The notes beneath the pieces are model-generated. The model searched no databases and was not told the origin of the DNA. It saw nothing but the letters and a program-made list of their open reading frames with translations. Position numbers and translations under genes: made by a program. From contig JAPOXO010000088.1 in assembly GCA_026707045.1 (NCBI GenBank), positions 1-64,000 of the forward strand: a DNA stretch of 64,000 bases, read 5' to 3'. Shown here in pieces: positions 20,201-29,176 of this stretch (position 1 is its first letter; every line of letters starts with the position of its first letter). This stretch comes from Gammaproteobacteria bacterium. Lineage in GTDB: Bacteria; Pseudomonadota; Gammaproteobacteria; Pseudomonadales; Azotimanducaceae.

Positions 20201-20647
20201 GTCCCCTCCAAAGGATTGAGAAAGGAAGCCGAATCCGTGAAGTACAAGGACGTTTGCTGCAACTACTAACCAAAGCAGACCTGAAATGCCTATTAGCCGA
20301 CCCATTTGGCATTCAATGTTTGAGATTGGTTTGGCATCAAGAACTTCTGCGATTCGTACGCGATCGTGCCTGTGGTTGGTATCGAACGCGAGAAACAGGA
20401 GCGCAATATGAAGCAAGAGGAATATCGATGGATCGATATTGCTCAAGAGGTATTTTGGTGTTGCGGTAACAAAGGGTACGTACGAGGGCGCGATGTGAAA
20501 GAGAAACAGGCAAGCGGTAACGTAGGAAACGATGCTTACTACTGAACATGCGATAGCAATTGTCCAAAATCTTGCGAGTCGTCGAGCAGAAATAAACTCC
20601 AATCCCGCAACAGAAAGTACGCTATGCGCCCATTGCCTAGTCTTCAC
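17222..20647 (-). CDS. ABC-2 permease fused to an M1-peptidase-like domain without HExxH
   Basis: An 1141-residue membrane protein starting at GTG 20647. Residues 1 to about 290 hold around six hydrophobic helices arranged like an ABC-2-type permease. A hydrophobic helix near 290-310 leads into an extracytoplasmic beta-rich region and a long domain laid out like the proteins annotated as ABC transporter permease/M1 family aminopeptidase. I scanned the translation and found no HExxH zinc motif, so peptidase activity is unlikely. The C-terminal 200 residues look like beta-sandwich (GRWLLEYHIPYSGDTGAYNLEL). No ABC ATPase lies next to it; in relatives an ATPase gene is usually adjacent. Possible role: export or envelope remodelling driven by an ATPase encoded elsewhere. 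Confidence 0.72.
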   Translation of the reverse strand: MKTRQWAHSVLSVAGLEFISARRLARFWTIAIACSVVSIVSYVTACLFLFHIAPSYVPFVTATPKYLLSNIDPSIFLLLHIALLFLAFDTNHRHDRVRIAEVLDAKPISNIECQMGRLIGISGLLWLVVAANVLVLHGFGFLSQSFGGDFAEPIDGYSIFNLLVLDTPSTLLSWGAVVIFLSSVFKQRLLVIVVSLLAMLAYYFVVLNSPFALLPIVSPLSNHSLYISDIVPELASMTTLLMRIASAVAALLLIVLATMLTHRSDENTPQSRLVLASVLVVLTGVFATIAVSHTTHKLGQVTKWREYHDSYGWNGAIDVTKISGEVNIDPRKNLQVDLTYSFNVVSQPDRKLVFTFNPSMAVRELSVNEQPTEFSFKHGLLEVFTPELLHKESTHTLRIKAEGIPNPRFTQFNSALNYQTDPTIAPRTVKIFGTDGSIFRPEYVGLLPGVYWYPNPGALRSTMTSGNAINDYFDVELTVELVRQHWDLIASGSVPEYIDGVYRVVTQAPVSQIGLLASNFERVSLNVEGIEFSIVLHRRHVRNLVLAKNLDAAIAGNIQFILNPLSEHGLTYPSNYLSMVEVPSRLRMVDGGWRMDVANTLPGVVLLKEHGYPTAPIQRTLRKEEEFGEEYGYSERQVKGGQVRAIWRLFQDSVGTDSPWSTFPHRYWTQVTAASGDYAPVLNQVVLYALSQPLITWDFFSIHSTLYVADMVVLNPITGYFTADPLGHIEGFLPLLHRLGSLEAPFGNRPSVWEHAETNSLDDLPSEFGSLMDVEYLLFKCAEIAKGLEALNGQEKMLIWLADVRNTYSGTTFTYKEMLELAAQHDLIVDPFLTDWISSKELPGYVYSSGTQVQIDDDEQGNARFQSTVEVRNVQPVAGYIQFLYRDRTAFDRSPGVLIEANSSKRINIVTSNRVESLNLLPGLSLNRGSRDISIRLNIETEQLDEQPAPLVEESDWTPIPAAGLVVDDLDPGFQVFQENPKVKRSNMPTYLGGLFEPRLEVELDYGLPIWTPYREDYFPSTWYREESVDAFGAIRRTFARAWVRGDVPRVRFSAEIPAAGRWLLEYHIPYSGDTGAYNLELSNSNETSNFRIVAGSMGMGWNSIRTFDLQEGTVHLDVSSAPESEVLYADAIRWTEATTD

Positions 20648-21147
20648 TTTGCGGTTCTCACTCTAGTCTAGAGACATAAAGTCTAGTTCAAGCTAGATCG
20701 TTCCAAAGTCCGAATAGCCGTTTCGGGGGTAGAAGGGTTCTGCAAGGTGGTCGTGGACTTTGCATATAGTCCCTAGAATCGTTTTTTGCGCAATTTTTGA
20801 ATGTGGAGATGCCTGCTTGACCGGTCATACTCAGTTGGTCGAAGAACATAGTATTCAGTCCTCACTAGACACATACAGCTCGAGTCTAAACTCTAGGTCC
20901 ATACCAAGATTGTGCTCAAGTGTCACTTATAGTAGGAAATCTAATGGGATTGATCTAGCTCAAGGCAAGCTCGCGAAATTTTAAGGTCACAAATCCTAAA
21001 TTCCGTCTCCTCATTTAGGTATTAAATGCGTGGCGAATCGGTTAGGGCAAAAAGAAAATCTATCGGGCAAAAAATATGCCCCATTGCTGGGGCATATTCT
21101 GTTGTGTTGTCCTCGCAACTCAAACATTCAAGCTCGATTACATAGGT
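20648..21147. other. intergenic region between two minus-strand genes
   Basis: 500 bp. It holds the terminator of the TonB receptor gene (listed separately) and probably the promoter of the permease fusion gene. Short frames on the plus strand show nothing recognisable. Confidence 0.5.
21069..21098 (-). terminator. intrinsic terminator of the TonB receptor gene
   Basis: A perfect 10-bp stem (21073-21082 with 21089-21098) and a 6-nt loop. Read on the minus strand it is followed by a run of six T (positions 21074 down to 21069, partly in the stem). It lies 50 bp past the stop of the receptor gene, ending at 21148. This is the clearest Rho-independent terminator in the window. Confidence 0.88.
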
Positions 21148-24100
21148 CTATTGTGATGTCCCCATTTTGTAGGTCACACCCATTGATAGCACCCGACCTC
21201 GTGCATTCCATCGCACTGGATCGTACGGTGTAACCCATGAGTAATACCCCCTTACAGTAAGGGGAGGTCCTCGATCGAACAGATTCAATGCTCCAGCACG
21301 CATCTCTAGCTTGTCACTGAACCTGTAGGTAAAGGTTCCATCGACTACCGTAAGCGATGCAACGGGAAGCTGGATGTAGGAGTCAAGAAAGTCAAAGGGA
21401 TCAAATTCAGCACAACGCCCCAATCCTTCCAATTTCTGCTGATATGTGCAGTAGTGTGCCACATCGTTTAGGTATGGAGGTATGTAGCGTGCGAACAGAC
21501 TAGCAGTCATCTTGTTCCGATCCCAGAACAGTTGAACCTGGGTAGTGTATCGATCCGGAAAACGAATAGTACCGGAATAATCTAGTACAAGTCCCGGCAG
21601 CGGTTCGTCATAGTTGTCCAGCAACTTGCTGTGGATGACCTTTGCCTCGATCTGTCCCAATGTTGCCATTGAGAAACGATATCTCAATTCAACGATCCCT
21701 GATGTCTGTTTCCTCAGATGGCGATTGAAGTAGTCGTAATTGAGTGCAATCAGATCTCCACGTTCATTGCGAACCGCAAGCTGTGGGAACGCTAATGCTT
21801 CCGGATACTGTTCCAATTGTCGCGAATGCAGAACTTGTCCCGTGAAGTTATTGTTGATCATTGAAGCGTCCAATCGAAATCCTGGTAGAAAGCTCGGGTT
21901 CCACACCAACCGGATCGAGGTTTTCTCTGCAACAGCAGCCTTCAGATCAGGGTTTGCATAAGAATAGCGATAAGGAACTATTTCGTGCAGAGTGGGACCA
22001 TCAGGATCGTATGGGTCCAAAATGTCGTAGGTTTGCCATTCAAACTCATCAAAGGTGTCATAGAGTTGCGAAATGAGTGGTGGGTCTATGTTTCTAGAGA
22101 AATTGAACGTCATACGCAAATCGTCGAACGGATAGTAGACCAACCCCACATTTGGTGCATCGTCCGCTTCTTTGTAGTTGGTTAGTTCCAAACCTTCCGC
22201 GCGTCCATAGCTGTATGCGAAGCCAGAATCCAATGTCCAGTCCGCAGTCTCAGGACTCCACGCCTCGACCTCGATAGGATCCGCATTGAAGTCATAGCCA
22301 CCACCCACAGCACCCCACTGACTGTCGATAGTACGGGTATTTTTGAGCGTCAGCTGCAGTGATCTGCCCCACCAACCAGCTTGTGCTTCAGAAAAAATCG
22401 GAATCCAAACTTCAAAGAAATGTCTCTCATTGCGAATAACAGGTTCAACAGTACCATTCCAGACTAGGTTGTAGTCGAATTCGTAGCGAGTCAAACCAAA
22501 ATTGGATGCATAACGAGTCTGATAACGCTTTGCCGTCCGTGCTGTTCCAATTACGTAGCTAATTTCATCGCCCTGGAATTCCCACAAATAGCCCTTGAAG
22601 AGAAGCTGGTACGATGTAGTACGGTTCAGCCCAATGCGTCTAGATGTCTCTCCCAGGAAATCGGTGATAGCGGATCCTTGGACCGTCCCGTTTCCAAAAA
22701 AGTTGAAAGCTTCGTCGGGATCTGAACTTGAAAGTCTCCTGTAGTACTCTTCGGTGCCAGGTGCATACCGTTCTCTCGTCAATGGAACTGAGAAATAGAT
22801 TTGATTCGATTCAGACTCGCTATCGGTATACTCGATTTCCATGGTTTGGTTGCCCCAAAACTTCCATGAGAGTCCTACGGTAACGTCATGCTCTATGCTA
22901 GAGCCCTCCTGAAACGGAGATGGAATGAGCCCATTATCTTGTTCCAAACCAGGAGCATATCTGACTACCATAGGCATCCCGAAAGGATTGTATGCGTTGG
23001 AAGCTGGCACTGCCACCGTCATGATGGGAAGCTCCAATTTCCTAAAGGATTGGTTGTCGGTATATCGACCATCCAAGAACAATCGAAGGCGTTCAAAAAG
23101 GATGTGATTGATCTTGTAGACGATTCCTTCTTGGGATCTGTGTGCACCGTTTTCGTAGGGAATGCGATCAAAGGGCTCGATGTGATCCAAGGAATATCTT
23201 GAACCCTTTTTGAAATCGTCCACAGTTGCTCCAAGACCGTTGTGATCGCTGGGCAATTGATATGAGTACAACTTCTCCGGGTCTTGAGTCCATGTTCCAT
23301 CGATGTAGTAGTTGCTGAAATAAGGACCGGGATATCTAGAACTTCCATTCCAGTGGTAAACGATGCCAGGTTGGCTTGCGTAAAAGTAACGATAGTCAAA
23401 TTCAGGCCCCAAAAGGTCGCGGTAATCGCGTGTGTGGAATCCTAGCTGGCTGTTAATGATCGGTTCTTGTTCCTCTTTTGAAAGCGTCACCGTGGCATCG
23501 CCTGAACCGAACAACCCCCAGGTCAATCCAAATGTAAGCCCTCCGGTGACCAGGTCGCTTCCTGAATCGCTATGCTCCTGTTTGAAGTTTGCAGTCATTC
23601 CCCGGTAACCTTGTTTGGTAATGAAATTCACTACGCCAGCGATTGCATCCGAACCATATACCGCAGACCCTCCGTCGAGCTGAACCTCAACTCGTTCAAT
23701 CGCAGACATAGGAATTCCGAGAATATTCACAATGTCTCGTTCCGATCCGCCATAGCTGGCGATGCGACGGCCATTCAGTAGTATCAATGTGTTGCCTGAC
23801 CCGAGGCCCTGCAAATTGACGGTACCAAGGTCAGTACGGTTGTAGAGTCCTCCAGAGTCTCCAGAAAGAGAATCACCTGTATTGGTTATGTAGGAAGTTT
23901 GCGGATTTGTCGAACTGAATTGTTGAGGTACGGTTCGAAAAAAATCGTCCAAAGTGGAAGCACCTGTTAAAGCAATGTCCTCAGCGGTATAGACGTGGAC
24001 TAACGCAGTTGGGTCTCCATCAGGAAGTCGTGTACCCGTAACGGTCATTTCCTCCATGGTTTCGTCTGATTGGGCTTCTGACTCGCTAGCTTCTTCATCG

Positions 24101-24285
24101 GAAACCGCCTCATCGCTATCTTCCACCAAAGCTTCGTCAAGTTCCGAAACTTCGCTTGTTGTTTCATCTTGGTCTTGAGCTGCAAGCGGTCCAGTTGCGA
24201 AAACTAGACACAACAAAGCCAAGGCTGTGGGAATCGTCGAGGCTATTGAATTGACGTTTGTTGCCTCTGATTTTTGTTGTTGCAC
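21148..24285 (-). CDS. TonB-dependent receptor with acidic N-terminal linker
   Basis: A 1045-residue outer-membrane receptor that imports a ligand using TonB energy. GTG 24285 is chosen because GGGAGGA lies eight bases upstream; an ATG at 24345 lacks this. Signal peptide (residues 1-36, ending GPLAAQ), then a strongly acidic Ser/Glu/Asp linker (about 38-79), then the TonB-box region EEMTVTGTRLP. The plug has NLQGLGSGNTLILLNGRRI and VQLDGGSAVYGSDAIAGVVNFITK; the barrel has about 800 residues and ends in a beta strand GVTYKMGTSQ. The size and the conserved YGSDAIAGVVN plug are typical of large receptors of gammaproteobacteria. Ligand unknown. Confidence 0.92.
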   Translation of the reverse strand: MQQQKSEATNVNSIASTIPTALALLCLVFATGPLAAQDQDETTSEVSELDEALVEDSDEAVSDEEASESEAQSDETMEEMTVTGTRLPDGDPTALVHVYTAEDIALTGASTLDDFFRTVPQQFSSTNPQTSYITNTGDSLSGDSGGLYNRTDLGTVNLQGLGSGNTLILLNGRRIASYGGSERDIVNILGIPMSAIERVEVQLDGGSAVYGSDAIAGVVNFITKQGYRGMTANFKQEHSDSGSDLVTGGLTFGLTWGLFGSGDATVTLSKEEQEPIINSQLGFHTRDYRDLLGPEFDYRYFYASQPGIVYHWNGSSRYPGPYFSNYYIDGTWTQDPEKLYSYQLPSDHNGLGATVDDFKKGSRYSLDHIEPFDRIPYENGAHRSQEGIVYKINHILFERLRLFLDGRYTDNQSFRKLELPIMTVAVPASNAYNPFGMPMVVRYAPGLEQDNGLIPSPFQEGSSIEHDVTVGLSWKFWGNQTMEIEYTDSESESNQIYFSVPLTRERYAPGTEEYYRRLSSSDPDEAFNFFGNGTVQGSAITDFLGETSRRIGLNRTTSYQLLFKGYLWEFQGDEISYVIGTARTAKRYQTRYASNFGLTRYEFDYNLVWNGTVEPVIRNERHFFEVWIPIFSEAQAGWWGRSLQLTLKNTRTIDSQWGAVGGGYDFNADPIEVEAWSPETADWTLDSGFAYSYGRAEGLELTNYKEADDAPNVGLVYYPFDDLRMTFNFSRNIDPPLISQLYDTFDEFEWQTYDILDPYDPDGPTLHEIVPYRYSYANPDLKAAVAEKTSIRLVWNPSFLPGFRLDASMINNNFTGQVLHSRQLEQYPEALAFPQLAVRNERGDLIALNYDYFNRHLRKQTSGIVELRYRFSMATLGQIEAKVIHSKLLDNYDEPLPGLVLDYSGTIRFPDRYTTQVQLFWDRNKMTASLFARYIPPYLNDVAHYCTYQQKLEGLGRCAEFDPFDFLDSYIQLPVASLTVVDGTFTYRFSDKLEMRAGALNLFDRGPPLTVRGYYSWVTPYDPVRWNARGRVLSMGVTYKMGTSQ

Positions 24286-24829
24286 TGATGTATTCCTCCC
24301 AATAAATACGCAGTCTGTAACCACTTCCCAATCTTGAATGTACATTGACGCACATCCAGATTTGTGTGGAAGCGGTTACTTCTCATGCAATAGATGGTGA
24401 TAAGTATAAACGTAAACGGGAACAAACTTGAACGAATAATGAAGAAAAAATGGAGACTGGAGTGTGTCTTGTTACTGGTTCCGCTTTCCCTAGCAATACG
24501 TCTAGCGTGGATAGCTCTCTGCTAAGACGAAAGCTGTTCAAATCACGTAGTCCATTATGTCTAATAGAAGATAGATTTTGCACGCTTAGGTATTGGGTGG
24601 AAACCGATAGTCATTGGCTTATTAACCGCAATCAACGATTTGCAATACGTCAATATTGCGTGTAGTCGAAGCAGACAGAGTAGAACGTCGTCTTCATTCA
24701 AGATCTAGCTAGTGGTTGCTTTCACATTTATCAAGAAACACCGCCGAATTTCGGTGCCGTACATCGCTGAAGACCAGATCAGCCTTTTTGACAATAAAGA
24801 CTTGGCATGATTGTCCTCCAAGCTCATGT
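24286..24829. other. intergenic region upstream of the TonB receptor gene
   Basis: 544 bp between the receptor's ribosome-binding site and the end of the PhyH gene. GGGAGGA at 24294-24300 is the ribosome-binding site that decides the receptor's GTG start. No recognisable gene, riboswitch or clear operator was seen in the rest. Confidence 0.5.
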
Positions 24830-25609
24830 TCACACCGTTTTCCAAAATGCCTGACTAACGACCATACGCGGCAGCTCTGCATGGTTGTTCGATTTGGAGT
24901 GAACGGAGGATGCGTCCATCAAGAAAACGTCTCCAGCGTTTCCGCAAAACTTGCAAATTTTCAATGGAAGTCCGGTGGTTGAACGTCCGAGAGAACGTAG
25001 CTTTTCTCTCGCGACCGGATTGGGTTCATGCAGTAAGCTCCTGATCCACGGCTCAGATTTTGTCAATTTGTTCAATATTGCTCGTGAAGAATGGTTCTTG
25101 GCTGACTTCAGATCCAGTCCTTGTCTTATTAGGTTGGATGAACCAGAGACGGCCAGTGTTGGTCCCTGCTTTTCACTTACATCTTGAATTAGCATGAATG
25201 CCCGGATGCCAGAGCAGCAAGATTCGCGAGGCGGTTCATCGATATGCCAGGTATGCTTGCCGAAAGGAATTGACCATGCTGAATTGTGTGAGGACGGGAA
25301 GACGATTAGAGGTATTCCCCAATGCTTAATGGCTTGGCTTGATCCCGGGCCCAACAAATCGTCAACCGCAGCACGCAATGAAAGTGATGCCATGCAATTG
25401 AAAATACCTTCGCGCGACAGTTTCTGAAATCCCGTTGGTCGATGACCCAATGGCCAAGTCTCGTGATCGTCTCTAGATATTCCCTGTTCAGACTCGAGAA
25501 ACTCCCACAATCTATCGGTTAGCTCAACCGCAATGTGGTGACCGACGCATTGAGGCAGTTTGAGTATTCCGAATTTATTGAATTGCTCGATCTGCTTTTG
25601 AGTCAGCAA
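24830..25609 (-). CDS. phytanoyl-CoA dioxygenase (PhyH) family protein
   Basis: A 259-residue Fe(II)/2-oxoglutarate oxygenase. It opens with the classic LTQKQIEQFNKFGILKL helix-strand of PhyH proteins. Iron ligands: H122-x-D124 (WHIDEPPR) and distal H237 in MDASSVHSKSNN, with R248 (LPRMV) as 2-oxoglutarate anchor. The start is TTG 25609, preceded by AAGGTG at eight bases; an in-frame stop lies just upstream, so no longer N-terminus is possible. It lies between two TonB receptor genes on the same strand and could act on a compound they import, but this is only proximity. Confidence 0.85.
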   Translation of the reverse strand: MLTQKQIEQFNKFGILKLPQCVGHHIAVELTDRLWEFLESEQGISRDDHETWPLGHRPTGFQKLSREGIFNCMASLSLRAAVDDLLGPGSSQAIKHWGIPLIVFPSSHNSAWSIPFGKHTWHIDEPPRESCCSGIRAFMLIQDVSEKQGPTLAVSGSSNLIRQGLDLKSAKNHSSRAILNKLTKSEPWIRSLLHEPNPVAREKLRSLGRSTTGLPLKICKFCGNAGDVFLMDASSVHSKSNNHAELPRMVVSQAFWKTV

Positions 25610-25822
25610 TTGAGTTGCACCTTACAACCGAAAGTTTCGAGCATCCTACAGCGAATCTTCACTAAGCAAAAGAGAGAGTCGAGCGGGTTTATCGGCATAG
25701 AGACTCCGAAATCTCCATCGTTCACTTTGTTTCGATCAGTCTACGATTTCACATTGCGTAGTAGCCACTCTGTGAGAATTGCAGAATCCTTGAATGAGTC
25801 ACTCCCGGCAAGAGGAAACGTT

Positions 25823-28795
25823 TCAATTTGGCAACGTGTATGAAACGACCATCTTAAGCCTTCGGTTTTTGGGATTGTGCGTAAAGCCATCGTACCCCTG
25901 CTCCCAATTTACGAACGGCGGGTCCTCGTCAAGTACGTTGAGAATTCCAAAGCTCAAGTCAAGTCCTTCAATCCTTGGTTGCCATCGTGCCATGACATCC
26001 AAAGTCATTTGAGAGTCGATTTCATTCCACTGCGATCCTGCCTCCGTACGGTCTTCATACGAGGAGATGTAGTTTAAGTAGCTCACTATTCTCAATTGAT
26101 CTCGATCTAGTGCCGCCGACACTCTCATTTTCAGTTGAGGGATCGGCGGTGCAATCGGGTTAGGCTGGTTCAGAAAGCCTGCGCCTTCCGTTTCCTCAAT
26201 AATTGTTTCGCCGAAAGCAATGAGTGGCTGCACTGTGTAGGTATTCACGCGAGTTCCCTCCCAAGAAAACGACACCTCTCCATACTCAGTGTTCCAATAC
26301 TTGGAAGCGTGAAAGTCTATTCCTGTGGTTTCAATTCCTGGCCAGTTCACAAGGTCGACCCGAATTCGTTCGATTGAAACTCCGCTGCAAGGGTGGAAGT
26401 TGCCCGGGCACCCAATATGAGATTGCACGAGCGACCTTGTTGCATCGTCAACGTAAAGTCGTGAAATGGCCGCATGTGGTATTGGACCGATCAGGTCTTT
26501 GAAATCGTACGACCAATAATCAGCAGATATTTCCCAATCACTGGCTCGTCCGACAATTCCAATGTTGTATGTAATCGCGGATTCAGGATCCAAGTCTTCA
26601 GAGCCGTAGGTGTCTACTGGTTTGTATATGTCTGCTTCTGCAACATACTCGAGAGTTGTTAGCGGCTGAGTATTCAGATCGTCGACTGACGGGACGCGAA
26701 AGGTTGACTGTAACGAAGATCGTACAGAAAAGGTCTCAGAAATGTTGAATCGGACCGCAACTTTTGGATCAAGACTATGTGCAACTCCGTATTCTTCGTA
26801 GTCGATGGCAAACTGAATCTTGACCTTGTCATGTGGATTGCTCGCCAGCTCCGCAAATATTCGATTTACCGATTGTTCGGAATCGTAGGGGAACGTGCCG
26901 ACTGTGAAAGAAAACAATCCGGGAGTTGAAGCACATCCCCGGTCATCGGGTACGTAACAAGGATTTCTAGAGAGATCTGCTGGTCTGTTCCCGACTGAAT
27001 CGACCTTGAAAGCCCTGAATTGATAGCCTACCGCGTACTCAAGCCTTTCAGGGATGATTTCACCACTAAGGCTTGAGTCAATAACAAAGAGCAGTGCTGT
27101 GCTTTCTTGTGTGACAGTCTCAAGAATCCAATCCAGCATAGATCGATCATTAGCGACTGCGGGATCAAAATTTGGATTGGGCTGCCTTGAGTACAACGAA
27201 CCCCATTGTTCAGCGTTGGGCAAGGCTACACTGAAGGGGTTGTAGTAGTGGCAGTTGCCCTCGCCAGCTTCGACACCCGCCGGAATCGAGCCCAGTCCGA
27301 TGTAGGAGGGGGATGTGGGGTCGGCTACAACGCCCACGCCGCAGTCAGGTCCTCCAAATCCTCGAAATGCCAGAAACTTTCGGTAGCCATATTCGCCACC
27401 TGTTTCCATGTGTCCGTCCGAGGACGAAAAGGACACAGCTACATCGTAGTTGGCGAAAAATTGATCCACGTCAATGACGCCTTCTAATGCACCGGCAATT
27501 CTGAAAGTTTCCGAATTGCGCTCGAATATTCTCCCGCCACCGACGTTTCCAAGCAATCTACCGTAGAAATACCAGTCTTCCGTATTGCTGCATTCGCTGA
27601 TGATGTCGCCGTACGTTTCACAAAATGAAATCCGTCCCGGATGGTCCGTCGCTACGAGCTGAACGCCGTCAAACTGAGAACGAGGAGGATACGACGGAGT
27701 CGTCAGCCAATTTGGAATGTCGGCGTAAGCCCAGAGCATTTCGACATGCCAGTCCAATCCGTTCTCCAACGTTCCATTTCCTTCGACAAATAGTCGATTG
27801 TGGTTCATTTCGTCGATGATGTTGTCGAACTGCGCGTATCGGAATCTGCAAGTATTGAATTCGGGATAGTTGGGGAATAGCTCGAGATGACCGCCAAAAT
27901 TCTCGCACTCCGGATCTACAAAGTGGGGTAGTCCTTGCAAGGTCGTGATAAATCCTTCTATGTCCGTGGGAACTGGCTCGGAAGGAACGATAAATGCGCC
28001 GGGATTGCCCCAGAAGGACCAGCCTCCGTCACCACTGAAGGGGCGAACCACATAGTCTCGTGATGTTGGAGGCAACGCTGACCGCTGAGCTCTTTCGAAA
28101 CTTGCAACCAAATGCCCAGTCTCGAATTCGCGTCCCCAAATCGCAGATAGTGTCATGTCTCCTGCATCAGCGAATTGGTCGATGTTGATAGAAAACTGCA
28201 TTCCTTCAAATCCTGACCGAGTCCGAAAGTCAACTACACCCGCGATGGCGTCAGAGCCATATATGGCGGCAGCTCCTTCCTTCATCACCTGTACGTTTTC
28301 TAGCGCGATGCTCGGAAAGTTATTTACGTCGACAAATCTACCTCCGAAAATTTGAGCTGGGAGGTACACATGACGCTGGCCATTTAGCAAAACTAACGTA
28401 CGGGACGGTCCAAGACCTCGTAGATTTACGCTGGTTACGCTTTCAGGTACGATGTTTGCTTGTGCATGGTTGTACCAGCCCTGTCGTTCTCCTAGAACTC
28501 CAAGAGAAGCGCCAAGATTCTTGAAAAGGTCGACCAACAGTGGGCTGCCCTGATCCTCCAAGTTTTCTCTGTACAGGCTTGTAACAGCATATGGAGCATC
28601 GATTGCAGATCCTGCGATTGCCGTACCGATTACAGTAATTTCCTCAATCTCATCAGATGCTGTGTCATCGGTTTCTTCAGTTTGAGCATTCGCCCCCAAA
28701 GAAACCAATAACAAACAAGCCAAAAGCCAAGCCAACAACTGTGGAATGAGCTTTCCAAAGATTGATGAATATTCAGGGTGAGTTTTCAGTTTCAT
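25823..28795 (-). CDS. TonB-dependent receptor
   Basis: A 990-residue outer-membrane receptor. Signal peptide residues 1-37 (LLAWLLACLLLVSLGANAQ), TonB-box region DEIEEITVIGTAIAG, plug motifs NLRGLGPSRTLVLLNGQRH and MKEGAAAIYGSDAIAGVVDFRTR, then a long barrel ending GRWK-type strand MVVSYTLPN. GAGGA stands about ten bases before ATG 28795. Several CxxxC pairs in barrel loops (for example the PDCGVGVV and GNCHYYNPF segments) resemble receptors of the same large class as the one at 21148. The plug is complete. A 381-bp divergent region separates it from glutathione reductase. Ligand unknown. Confidence 0.93.
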   Translation of the reverse strand: MKLKTHPEYSSIFGKLIPQLLAWLLACLLLVSLGANAQTEETDDTASDEIEEITVIGTAIAGSAIDAPYAVTSLYRENLEDQGSPLLVDLFKNLGASLGVLGERQGWYNHAQANIVPESVTSVNLRGLGPSRTLVLLNGQRHVYLPAQIFGGRFVDVNNFPSIALENVQVMKEGAAAIYGSDAIAGVVDFRTRSGFEGMQFSINIDQFADAGDMTLSAIWGREFETGHLVASFERAQRSALPPTSRDYVVRPFSGDGGWSFWGNPGAFIVPSEPVPTDIEGFITTLQGLPHFVDPECENFGGHLELFPNYPEFNTCRFRYAQFDNIIDEMNHNRLFVEGNGTLENGLDWHVEMLWAYADIPNWLTTPSYPPRSQFDGVQLVATDHPGRISFCETYGDIISECSNTEDWYFYGRLLGNVGGGRIFERNSETFRIAGALEGVIDVDQFFANYDVAVSFSSSDGHMETGGEYGYRKFLAFRGFGGPDCGVGVVADPTSPSYIGLGSIPAGVEAGEGNCHYYNPFSVALPNAEQWGSLYSRQPNPNFDPAVANDRSMLDWILETVTQESTALLFVIDSSLSGEIIPERLEYAVGYQFRAFKVDSVGNRPADLSRNPCYVPDDRGCASTPGLFSFTVGTFPYDSEQSVNRIFAELASNPHDKVKIQFAIDYEEYGVAHSLDPKVAVRFNISETFSVRSSLQSTFRVPSVDDLNTQPLTTLEYVAEADIYKPVDTYGSEDLDPESAITYNIGIVGRASDWEISADYWSYDFKDLIGPIPHAAISRLYVDDATRSLVQSHIGCPGNFHPCSGVSIERIRVDLVNWPGIETTGIDFHASKYWNTEYGEVSFSWEGTRVNTYTVQPLIAFGETIIEETEGAGFLNQPNPIAPPIPQLKMRVSAALDRDQLRIVSYLNYISSYEDRTEAGSQWNEIDSQMTLDVMARWQPRIEGLDLSFGILNVLDEDPPFVNWEQGYDGFTHNPKNRRLKMVVSYTLPN

Positions 28796-29176
28796 TCGTT
28801 TATTCCTCAGAAATGGAAGGGAACTTTTGGCTTTGCCAATGGATAGCAGTCAATCCATGTTCAGATTGAAAAACAGACGTTGAGCCTGAATCAAAGTCGT
28901 TTTTGGATGATTCTCTGCTACGGTTCGCTGGGATGGTGCTTTGTCTTGTGTCGTCGAAAATCGACGAGTGACAACTCAATTGATGCAGACCGACGACGCG
29001 GCTGTTGATCCAACCCAAACCAAGAACGGTGAGCGTACGCTCATTGATGCCTCTGTTGAGATGATAGCAAAATTATTGATTGAATTTCCCATATGTCTGT
29101 ACGCGCACAGCCCGTAGTAGTTGATATAGGGAATTTTGTTGAAAATACAGCACTCTCGAGAGTGGAACGTGATTGA
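28796..29176. promoter_or_regulatory. divergent intergenic region (TonB receptor / glutathione reductase)
   Basis: 381 bp between oppositely transcribed genes, so it should contain both promoters. A possible sigma70-type promoter for the reductase is TTGATA at 29121-29126, a 17-bp spacer, then AATACA at 29144-29149, 27 bp before its GTG; the -10 match is poor. No clear operator palindrome was seen. Confidence 0.35.

Noticed and set aside
17222..20647. Active M1 aminopeptidase
   Set aside because: No HExxH zinc motif in the translation.
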